Assembly (NCBI RefSeq): GCF_035046485.1
Contig: NC_085137.1
Span: forward strand, 45,873,155-45,937,154
Reading direction: 5' to 3'
DNA from: Aedes albopictus
Taxonomy: Eukaryota > Arthropoda > Insecta > Diptera > Culicidae
DNA length: 64,000 bases
Shown: positions 12,101 through 23,600 of the stretch, one piece after another
Numbering within the stretch: position 1 is the stretch's first letter
Layout of the letters: each line of letters begins with the position of its first letter
Notes under the pieces: generated by a model
The model's input: only the letters and a program-made list of their open reading frames with translations
Database searches by the model: none
Told to the model about the DNA's origin: nothing
Program-made: the position numbers and the translations under genes

Positions 12101-12989
12101 AAACGCGACTGCAAGCTGTTGGCAGGTCGTGAAATAAAGTTATACTCTAAGTAAATCATGACCCAAAAGATTTTCTTGAAAATCCTCCAGGATTTCCTTC
12201 TGAGCAGGCATCAAATTTCTCGCTCACATGATCAAATTCCACGGGTTTATCCATTACCACGATAGAGAATTTTCACTGCATGGGAAAAAAATAAAAATCT
12301 CTCACTCCAGCACTCACGATAATTCTCTTTCTCTTTATCCACAACTCACTCTTATGTGCCGAATTACTGTTGTCACTGCATAAGCTTATCCGGATAAACA
12401 ACAAAGCTCCGCTCCGTCTGAGAGTCTCCACCGATGCACAAGAACAAGTATTTAACGTTTAGTGATACCGTGTTTACTTACAATGTACTTGTTTCGTGAT
12501 TACACAGCACACGCAGAGAAATAAAATGTAATCACAATTAAACTCTAGTTCAAATCAAACTGATTTCTAGTTTAAACTGAACTGTTCCATTGTTTGACAA
12601 TACAAATATTATCATTTGTCGAAATTTTTGACAGTCTGTTAGAAAAAACTTAGATTTGGTAAATTCAATATAAAATAATGGATTGTTTTAAATGACTGAA
12701 CTTTTGCAACTAACGAAATCTATTTTTAGACGCTCGGCAAGCGGATTGAAAGGAGATAAAAAAGACAAATAGAGGAAACCGACCAACTTTTTGCGGATAC
12801 TGTCCTGAGTACCTGCGCGTTATCCATCACGGCAAAAACTGCACTTGAAAGTTGCATTGATAGATTTGCTACACCTTCCTCGTTGTGGCGATTTTGTATT
12901 CTAGAATTGTTTCATACGAAAATTCCTTTAATTTTTTTAAATGATATTTATTTATAAAATCGTTTTGATCAGATTTTTTTCAGAAGTTC
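12101..12989. other. No gene recognised
   Basis: AT-rich DNA. A segment near 12500-12720 has the look of an old MITE (CACGCAGAGAAATAAAATG), but its second end was not found. Confidence 0.4.
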
Positions 12990-13710
12990 TTCCGTAAATT
13001 CCCTTAAAACTTTTTCTAGTCTTTCATCAGCAGCTCCTTCGTGGACTATTCCAGGAACCTATTTAGGAGTTTTTTCTTGGATTCGAACAGGAGTATTTTT
13101 TTTAAAGAGCTCCTTCCGCAAATTCTCCGGGAGTTCATTTTTTTTTGTCTTTATTTTTGAGATTTTCAGCCCTAGGCTGGTTCATCTCATAGTTCATTCT
13201 TATAATCCTCCAGGATTTCCTTCTCGAAATCTTCTTTAGCTTCTCGAAGAAAGAATGTTAGAATCACAAAACTTTTTTTAGGAGTCCTTGCTTGCAGGAA
13301 TTTCTGTAGAAATCCTCAGAAGGAATCCATAAAGGTATTTTAAGGAATCCATAAAGGTATTTTAAGGAATACCTAAAAAGATTTTCAGGTACAATCTCTG
13401 ATAAAAAATGTCAGAATACTACAATTTATTCTATGTGTGTATGCTTTAGTTCTGACCGCTCTAAAAATTGAAAGCCGTAAAAGTCTCCCAGTACAAACTT
13501 GCAGAAGTCGAGAGCATCCAAAGAAAGGAATTCTTAAAGGAATATTCAAGAAGGCGTATTTGCTTGGAACACCAGGTGAAATCTCTGGACAATTTCACAT
13601 TTCGAATTCCTGGAGGAATCACCAGAAGGAACGCCAGTGAAGATGTCACTCAAAAAAGCTTAAGAGAAATGAACAATATGGAACAATTGGCTTCTTTGAC
13701 GGTATTAAAA
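12990..13710. repeat. GGAATTCC-type satellite tract with strand switch
   Basis: It begins with pyrimidine-type units (12990-13140) and ends with purine-type units (about 13260-13680), so orientation changes within the tract. A perfect 22-bp direct duplication around AAGGTATTTTAAGGAAT lies at 13333-13372. Confidence 0.6.
13140..13190 (-). mobile_element. 5'-truncated SINE tail
   Basis: On the minus strand this is the last ~50 bases of the SINE family at 4054 and 29040 (GAGATGAACCAGCCTAGGGC to AAAGAC). It is flanked by the 8-bp direct repeat AGTTCATT (13132-13139 and 13191-13198), so it is a genuine truncated insertion into the satellite. Confidence 0.75.
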
Positions 13711-14430
13711 TAATGCCATATTCTGAATCTGCATGCCAAATAGGGCCGAAAACTAAGTGTTTGCGATTGCTCGTGGGGCCTGATTGTGGGGTCTGGTTGT
13801 GTCTAATTTCTCCGGAGAAAAAGGTAACGACGAAGTACTTCTTGACTCACGTATATTCTCACCACAGAGAGGTAGTGCTCCTGCTCTGTGGTGTTACGAT
13901 ATAGCTTACAACTAATTATATATGGGATGCGACAGTATGAATAAAAGATAAATACAAATCAAATAAAATCGAGCCTTAAAAGTGGTATTTTAAAAAGGCC
14001 TTATTTACAAGCTTTTTTGATGATTTATCAAAAATTAACTAAACAATTGCTCTAGAAACCTTAATTTTAAACAGGAACTGCTGAGGATGATAACAAAACA
14101 TTTTTGATTGAATATTCGCAATATTTGATGATATATTTCAGACATTCAGACTGAGTTTTAGCAGAAAAGTACCCAAAATACCAGCCACTGCCCAATTGAT
14201 TCGGGACCCTATGAATGATTTCAAGATAGAATTATTATTCAAGTTTTTAAAGATTCTCTGGGAAATACTGAATGAAACGCATCACAGGAATATCTGACGA
14301 TTTCCTATCCATATTGAAAAAAAAAAATCCTTAAGAGTTACGTTTGTTGTGAACAACAATAACTAATCCTCTTCTTATTTTCTCATTTCTTTCACAGAAC
14401 AACTGTTTTAGCACAACTCCAACAAAAAAA

Positions 14431-14626
14431 ATGAAATCCCTCTGCCTGATTGTGTTCGGCGTGGCCGCCCTGGCCGCCACCGTGTCCGCCCAGCAGCAAA
14501 AGTACACCGACAAGTTCGACAACATCAACGTGGACCAGGTGCTCAGTAACGATCGGATTCTGAACAACTACCTCAAGTGTTTGCTGGAGAAGGGACCCTG
14601 CACCCAGGAGGGTCGGGAACTGAAAA
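14431..14626 (+). CDS. CSP: CSP exon 1 (signal peptide, Cys 1-2)
   Basis: The exon codes for residues 1-65 plus the first base of codon 66 and ends at the donor AAAA|GTAAGT. The ATG is preceded by a purine run (CAACAAAAAAA), a good insect start context. The frame running on to 14787 is read-through into the intron. GC content is visibly higher than in the flanks. Confidence 0.93.
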
Positions 14627-17600
14627 GTAAGTCTATCGGATCTATCGAAAGGAAAAAAATCTATCGCCTGGTTTCTGACTCCCGCCCATTGAGCGATTGG
14701 CTTTGTGTCGGCTGGAGTTGGAAAAGTACACTACTGTCCGGTTGGCGCGGTGCCGGTGGTGCGAATGGGATTAGTTGTTTCGAATGATTTCAAGCGGGAT
14801 GGGAGACGACTTTTCTCTCTAAAATAAAAGCTCTCATTTTTGAGTAGCGCCCATGCCGCACAGGAACTGTGTTGGAAACACACATTTTTTTAAATTGCTC
14901 GCACGCTCACATTTTTGCAAAATATCAATATTTTTCGGTATTTGAAGGTGGTTTATAAACCCAGTGAGGTTGCCATGTCGAAATTATTGCAAAATACATG
15001 CTCATATGAGCGTACGAGCAATTATAAAAAAATGTGTGTTTCGAACACAGTCATGTGCGGCATGGATGTTTACTAAAAATGTGCAGGCCGAACACATTTT
15101 TAAGCGTAGCCGTTTTTGCGTGTTCCGTTTGAGTGCGGATGGAAAAAGAGGATTACGGAAATTTAACCTAGCACGAACTAAGTGCTACTGCAAGGTGTGA
15201 AAGGAGAGGATAGCACCAACTTTTGAATGCTCAGTTTGTTCGAGTGCTGTGAAAAGAAACTAGTTAAGAATCAGATTCGTTACGAATATTCCGTATCAAA
15301 AAAATAAAACATTAATACAGAAGGACTTAAAAGATCCCTCAGTCTCAGATTGTTACTTCACTCCAACCTCACCGAGAACAGCTCGCAGAAAACATGACTG
15401 ACTGCGAGAAAGTCATCCCGTCGTGGCAGCGACCAACGACGTTCCTCTTTTCGCACCACACAAAGAGGAACGAAACATGATTTGCAATTCGAAGTGATTC
15501 TTGAAAGGTGGGATTAGGACCCGGTGGAAATGGTGTCTCGTCTGCTGGTGTAGAGCAAATATAAGCCATTCACTGGAGTGGGTAGGCAGACAGCACTCGG
15601 GAAGCTTTTTCCAACGAACTCGCGTGCGTCTGACAATCGATGAAATTAAAGTTCGTTAAAGAGGAATGGAATATTATGCTTCCAAAACGTTTTCCGTGCC
15701 GCAGTTCTTCAACTATAACTGTACATAATTTCTGTTTATGCAAAAAAGGCACAAGCAAAAGTGTACTACGCTTCAACAAGCAACGTTTTTACTCCTTTTT
15801 AATTCTTTTATTTATAGCGAAGCAGCGCTTGAATGCTTCCTTTTCAGTGTTTCTTGCAGGATTTTCTCTTCAGAGTGGTTTTTATCCTGTTCTTACATTT
15901 TTTTTCTACTGCTACCATAGAAATTCACTTTTCATGCAAATACCAGTGGTTGTGTTCATCTCGTCACTTAACGAGACTGACACCGACATTGAAGTCAATT
16001 TGTTTGAAATATTGATACAGACATTAAAAGATGTGTTCGGGAATTTCATTCTTTTAAATTATGTTGTTGGCGATAGTCCCCACGCGCTTAAAAGTAAGTC
16101 TATTTGCTCAGTGATTGATTACATATAAGAATTAAACAAAATGACTTGTTACTGGTATCTGTATCGTAAATTCTAGAACAAACTAAAAAATTGTAACCAG
16201 TTAGTTATAAGCACTAGTCATTTGTTATTTCTAATCAAATGCGTTTGAATTGTTTTACCAAAAAAAAAACTTTTAAAGATTCCTCCGGGAATTCTTTTAT
16301 AACATATTCTTTCCCATGCTCTTCTTTAGAATTTTCTTCACGATTACCACAAGAAATTCCATTACAGGTTCCTCCAAGATTATCAAAGATTCCACCAGAT
16401 ATCTCTTTCTGTATTTCTATCTATGCGTTTCTTTGAAAATTTATCTAGAGCTTCCAACAGAGATTTTGTTCTTTTAGAATTTCACATGAAATTACTCGAA
16501 AGAATCATTGTGTAATTTTCTTTGTTGATTTACTTCAGGGATTATTTAGGAAAACATTTGTGCAATAATTTTTCCGGGAATATTATCAGAATTTCCACCA
16601 ACAGTTTTTCTCTAGGATTTTTCTAAGATTTATTCTGAAAATTTATCAAGATATTTTCTCAAGAAATTCTCCAGGAATTCTTAAAAAGATTTTTCAAAAG
16701 ATGCAATTACAAGAGAAAATTATGCACAGAGATTCGGAATTCTTTCAGAAATTTCTCTAGGACGTTTCTTCAGAAATTCAGATTTTTCCAAGAACTCTTT
16801 CTGAAATTATATTGGAAATTTCGCCAGAAATTGCTGAAAGTTTAACTCCAAATATACAGGGATTCTCCCAGGAAGTTATTTAGAAATTATTCTAGGGAAT
16901 GAATGATTTTCTTAAAGTTTCTCCAGGCATTTCTTAGCATTTGTTCAGACCTGTCTTCAGGATTTTTTCAGTAATTATTCCGGTAATGCTTTAAGAATTT
17001 CTAAAAAGTTTCGCTCAGCAATTCGCGTAGATTTTACTTTAGAATTCATGCCCTGGCATTTTCAAGTATTTTTTTTATTGATTCTTTTATAAATATCTTT
17101 TTGAAGGTCTTCAGTTTTTTCCAGTTATTCTTTCAAAGATTCATTCAAAAAAAAAATAGTTTATTTTAATTTATCTATCTAACACAATCTCTCTAGGATT
17201 TCTTAAGATTTTTAGAGGAATTTTAGAAAACAATCGTGAATAAACTTTTGGAAAAATCTTTGTTGAAATTCGAGAAGACTTCCCTTTAAATTCTGATGAA
17301 GTCTCTGGAGATATTTTCGAAGGAATCCTTGAATGAACTGAAGAAAGAATTTCGAGGGAATTTCAGAAGCAATGTTCAGTGAAATCCGTGTAAAAATCTC
17401 AAAAATCTCAAGCAGAATATCTGGAGAAATATCAGGCAATTTTTTGAGAATTTCCTGCAGGAATACTTTGAAAAACTCGTCGAGAAACCTTTGTTTGAAT
17501 TCCTGGAAATGTTAACTAGAAGTTTTAGAAAAAATTTTTAGAAATCCTTTACTTCATGAATTTTATCATTGAGTATTTTCTGAAATTACTTCTTGAGCAA

Positions 17601-20600
17601 TCTGAGGACGTATTTCTAAAGATTTTTTTTTTTGTGGGAATAAGGTACACTGGGACAAGTTGAAACGGGAAGTTTTGAAATAGATTTCAATAAAATTTAT
17701 CCTTTAGTAAAAGATTGTTTGAATCAAAAACTATGTGTTTTGGCAATCAAATTGTTTATCATCATTAGAAAACATCATGTTAGCCCGCTGTTTCAACTTG
17801 CCCCGGTGTACCTTATCAGGAGAAACGTCTAGATAAACTTCTGTTAAGATCGCTAGGAAAAATCTTGAGATATTTCTGGATGAATTCATGAAGAAATCTT
17901 TCTAATTAAGTTCCTCAAAGAATCCGTGGAGAAGTTCTAAGAGTTATACTGGATGGAAATGCAGCAGTCATTTCTGGGGAAACATATGGAGGAATATCGG
18001 AAGAAAATCCTGAAGGAATCTTCCGCAGTTATCTCTGGAGGAATTTCTGCTTGAATCACTGAAAGTAATAGTCCAAGATTATCTGGAAAAACTCCTGTAG
18101 GATCTACTAGATTAATCCCTGAAGAATTTCCACAATCCAACTACCTGTGATTGGACTCATTTTTGTGGGAAATATCAACGGAATTTCTAGGAGTAATTCC
18201 TGAACAAATATTCGGTGGATTCCTAAACCTTTGTAGGACGGTGGGGTCAATTTGATCCAAATAGGCTCGCTGAACGTACACTACACCATCGTGGTGCGGA
18301 AAACCCAACATCCTAGGAGGATTAAAGAACCTGATGGACATAATGCGACAGAAATTGAACAAATTCATTGAAATTTTCTATAGAATCTTCAGAGCTATTC
18401 CTGAGCAAATCTCTGGTTAATGTTTTGAAGAAATAAATTTCTTAACGAATCGCTAGAATATTTTCTGAAAAAAGAAATCACTTATGCAACGTCGTATACG
18501 ATTTCTGGTTGTCTGGGAAATTATTATAAATTTAAAGCCGAATTCCTGAAGCAATTTCTGAAGATTTCATGGAGCAATTTTTAGATGGAATACAAGATTT
18601 TTCATATGAATGCTTGGACAATTTATGAAGAAATCTCATAAAGCATTGATCCGAAAGAATGTCCAGGGAAACTTCTAAAGGATTCCCCAGAAGAATGTCT
18701 GTTGAGATCATCGGAAGGAGTCTGTGGAAGCTTTTATAAAGTAACCTTGTGAAAATGTCTGGATGAATTCTGAACTTTTGATTGTCTGAAGAAAACGTTG
18801 TAAGCTCTTTTGAAGGAATCCGAGAATACGTGGATTAGTGAAATTATCTGTGGAGAAATTACTGATAGAACCCATAGAAATTTTGAAGGGAATTCTGAAG
18901 GAATTCGCAAACAATAAAGTTAATATCAGGCAAAAATTGTATTGTCATGTGAGCGCAAAAATGTCGTAGAACTTAAAGGCTTTTTCTTATATCTAGAAAC
19001 GGGGAAGGAAAAATCTCTATTCCACAAAGGAGCATTTTTGCACCAATTCTGAAGCTCTGAGAATCACATAGTCAATCTCATAGAGCATAGGTTCCTAAAC
19101 TTTTTGGGTGTGTGACCACCTTTTGCCAGTATACGTGCTTTCGGCGACCCACCATAGAAATTCCCTCATTTGTTGTCTGTTACAGTTAATTATTCAACTG
19201 TCCCTTGCGACCCCCTGGATGAAGGCCGGCGACCCTCCTGGGGGGTCGCGACCTACAGTTTGGGAAACCATGTCCTAGAGCGAAAGAATATTTTCAATTA
19301 CATATTTTCATTAATAAAAATGCTCTTCATATTAGTATGGAAGAGCAAAGCTATATTTTGCTAGATTTATGAAGGCGTAGAAACGTCGAAACATTCTCAT
19401 AGGCGATATTCTTACACACAGAGAAGGGCGGAAACAATCTCTTATTTTACTAAATAGACTGCTTTAAAAAGCAAATATTATTGAAACGATTCCAAGAGTA
19501 ATTCCTGCTAAAATCTTAGAAAAAATCCTCTTGAAATTGCCCCAGAAATTCATCCTAGTCCTCCAATAATTTTGCTGTGATTTCTTCAGGGATTTCTCCA
19601 AAGATTGGTATAGATACTTCCACAAATCTCTACATGAATTCCTTAAGGAATGTTCACTAAGATTTCTCCAGGTATTTTTGTTTAGATTTTTAAGCATTTC
19701 CAGCTAGGATTTATCCAATATTAGCTTTAAGACGTCCCTGGAGGTATTTAAGGAGATCTTTGGAGAGATATTTAAAAGAATCACGAAGGGAACATCAGCA
19801 GGCATTTCTGGAAGATTCCATTGAGATACCTCTTGAAGAATCACAAGAAAAGTTTCTATAGAACTTCCAGCTGGTATTCTTCTTCTTCTTCTTCTATATG
19901 GCTCTACGTTCCCACTGGAACTTGGCCTGCCTCTCTCCAACTTAGTGTTCTTTGAGCACTTCCGCAGTTATTAATTGGAGGGTTTTCTTTGCCAGCCATT
20001 ACATGAAATAGTATATTGTGAGGCAAGCACAATGATACACACTATGCCCAGGGAGTCGAGAAAATTTTCCCGACTGGAACGGGAACCGAACCCGCCGTCT
20101 CCGGATTGGCGATCCGTAGCCTTAACCACTAGACAAACTGGAGACCCCTTCCGGCAGGTATTCTAGTAAGAATTTAGAGAAGAATTCCTGAAGGAACCAA
20201 CGGAGCAATCCTAAGAGGAATAACGGCGAGAATTTTTGCAGGAGTTCCTGGAGGAAGCAAGCCCTGGAGGCATATCCAAGGATTTTTTTTTAATTACAAC
20301 GGGAACAGCTACTTTTTGTTTACTTTTTTCCACCAGTAACTTCGTGTAATGCAACGTGTGCGTACACGCAAAACCACTAAAGCAGGAACCACTACTCCTC
20401 AGAAATATCTACTGGGATTCTGCTTGGATTCCAAGATTTTTCCAAGTATTCGTCTAGAAACTCCTCCAAGACGGATATCTCTAGTACACTCATTGCACAA
20501 TTATGGGTCACTCAAGGAACAATCATTTCATAATATGAATCGTTTTTCATACAAAAATAACACTTTCATTATTTTTATTTTATATTCTCTTTATTGAAAC

Positions 20601-23600
20601 TCCTCTTTATTGTTTTATATAAAAATTTGCTTGTAAAATTCACTTAAGGCGGTGAAAATTACTAAAATATTGGTGAATAATGAAAACCACAATAATGGGT
20701 CATAATTGGCTGTGTAACAATTATGGGTCAATTTGTTGCCTATTATGGGTCACCAAGGATGGAAGAAAATCACCTCAAGCGATAAATGATACAAGATACG
20801 AATAATCCAAGATAGCCTTGTTCTTGCAGTAGCATGATGCCGACGCCTCATACCGTGCTCGTATCACAGAGATAATCAAAGCATCTGATGCACGCTTTAT
20901 CGCGTGATGACCCGTTATCGGATCATGTTACAAGTCGTGATAAATTTTATTCATCACAATGTATGCACCCGTAAACCGCATTCATGATTCGAAATAATAC
21001 ATTCGTAATCATATCTGGAAATTAAAGCAGCAAGAACGCTGAAAAAGTGAATGAAATCTCGAATTTATCATTTCGACTTCATGATAACGATCGCATCGCG
21101 CCCCCACATGCCGAGCGAATCATTCTTCTCGGAACGCAGTTTGTTATGCCGCTTGACGACAAAATGTTATCGTTGTTGCTATGAACGCGCGATGCCGTTC
21201 AACCGCGACACATTCGAAATCTGATCATGATCACTAGATTTCCATCCTTGTGGGTCACTCAAGAGAAATCGGCTAAACAATAATGTTTTGTCTATTTTTT
21301 TCAATGAATGATCACTTATTCTCGATAGATCAACTATAGTAGAATCATAAACTGGTCTCAAACCTCTTAACGAAGCGTGTTTTCGCGGTTTGGAATCAAT
21401 TTTTTAAAATTGGGACAAAATCCTCAACACAACCACCGATAAACGCCTAAAAGTATGCAATGCCCATGTACGCAGAACTGTCAATATTATGGCTGCACAA
21501 AAAGTGACCCATAATTGTGTGATTTTCGGTGTTGCTTGGCACAATAATGAGTCACTTAAATTTTGCCTGAAATAAGCTTTAATTAGCTGCAGTTACATGA
21601 ATTTATACATTTAGAACGTAAATTATACCTTTATTCTGGTGACGATACCATTTTGCACTTGAAAATCACGCTTTTACAGAGCTTACGAAAGCAGCGCACG
21701 CAATTTCCGATATTCACAATAGAAGCGTTACTTTGACAGATGGTTTTGTGCCCAACAAAAAATATCGAAAATATGTATGTTTTGACGTATAAGCCCGTGT
21801 GCGATACGTATAGTGACACAAAATAAATCAACTTATCAACGAAAAATGATAATGAGTAACAAAAGCTTGCAATTAATTAGTATTTATCTATTAAAGTGAA
21901 AAGTGACTAATAATTGTGTGTGACCCATAATTGTGCAATGAGTGTAATTACAGAAAAAATCTTTTATGGTAGCAAGCATTTCTAGAGAAATTTAAGAAGG
22001 CATTACTGGAGACCTACTAGCAGGAATTTCTGGAGAAATTCCTAGAAGAATGGTAAGAAAGCTCTGGAGGAACCACAAGAGAAATTTTCGGATGAATTCC
22101 TGCAGAATCTTATAGAGGAGTCCATGAAATATTTCATGGATACAACAAGAATTTCGGAACGAATAATTTCAAGAAAATTTAAAGTGATTCTTGGAGCGGA
22201 AATTTATAGGGGAATCCCCCAGGAGTTCCTCAAGGTCAAGAAACTCCTGCGTTAGTTCCAACAAGAGTTTTTTCAAACATTTCTACAGAAAATTGTTTTA
22301 GTTGAGAAACAAGCTCAGCTGCTGTTTGGCTGTTAAGCCAGGAAGAAACAAAAGAGTATTTTGAACAAATTCCCCATAGTTGTCAATTTCCCCCCTGACG
22401 AAAGCCTTAGAATACAGCATGTCCCATGTAATCAAAAGTTCCGCTCTACATGACGAAATGCACTTTCAAGTTCCGCGAAGTTCAGATAAAGTTCCAAATG
22501 GAAATTTCTGGCTGCTTAAGAGCATAACAATGAGCCTTGCTGGAACTTCGCACACAAGTTCGGTCTAGGCTCATTGTTAGCCTCTTAAGCAGCTTGAAAG
22601 CTGCTTAAGATGCTACTCGTAGCTTTGTCGGAACTTTCAAGTTCATAGAACTTCATTTTAGTAACTTGTCGGACTAAAGATTTTTTTATTCTAGCAAAAA
22701 AACAGTTTATGCGAAAATTTGCATGGACATTAAAATTGAATTTACCAAATTAATTATTGAAATGAAAAAAAAAAAATGTGACGCCTACTGGATTCGAACC
22801 GGAAGCCGGTGCGTGAGAGTCCTACAGTCTACCCCAAAAACCACAATTATGATGAAATACAAGGTGGGGGAAATGACTTGAACCAATGCTTTGTCGACAC
22901 CTAGATTTATAAACTTGTGCAGTAGCGTGGTTAACTTGATCATAACAAGTATCTACAACATGGCTGCGGTATGGCAGCAGGTTATTACACTGAAGGATCC
23001 GGTTCGAATCTTCTCCAGGATTGCATCATATGCAGTAAGGTTGGTTGGTCATGTTTCACGCACTATCAACAATTAACACAGGCTGTGGTGAATCTGGAAG
23101 TACATTTTTGTTTTTCATTCATTTTGAGAAAGTTTCATCATAAGCTGCTAAGAAGGCTAACAAGCTTCTTAGTGTGAACTTTCAAGTTCCGAAATTACTT
23201 AAAAATGAAGCTGCTTAGAAGGCTAAAGAGCATCCTCCAACAAGCTGCTTAGCTTATAAATTACCCTCTTATCCGAGCTTCTGGTTACTTGGGGTAACAC
23301 CTTCGAATATTATGTCCGGTGTCCACATCCAGAAGTTCCCAAATATTCCTTAGTTGATTATCAAGGTTGTTCGATGTGGAAGATAAGAGTTTACATACAA
23401 AAGAATGATTTTTGTTGCGAATCAATAAGGAAGACACTCTCTTCCCTGAGGAAACCATGGTTTCCTAAATGGGAGTGGCCAATTCGGCCAAATATTCCAC
23501 AAACAGTTTCCAGGGTTTAGTTGATTTTGTTGATTTTTCGGTGCTAGTCTTTTTACGGCTGGCTCGCAGGGCCTGACACCAACCCACTAACCCAGGGAGC

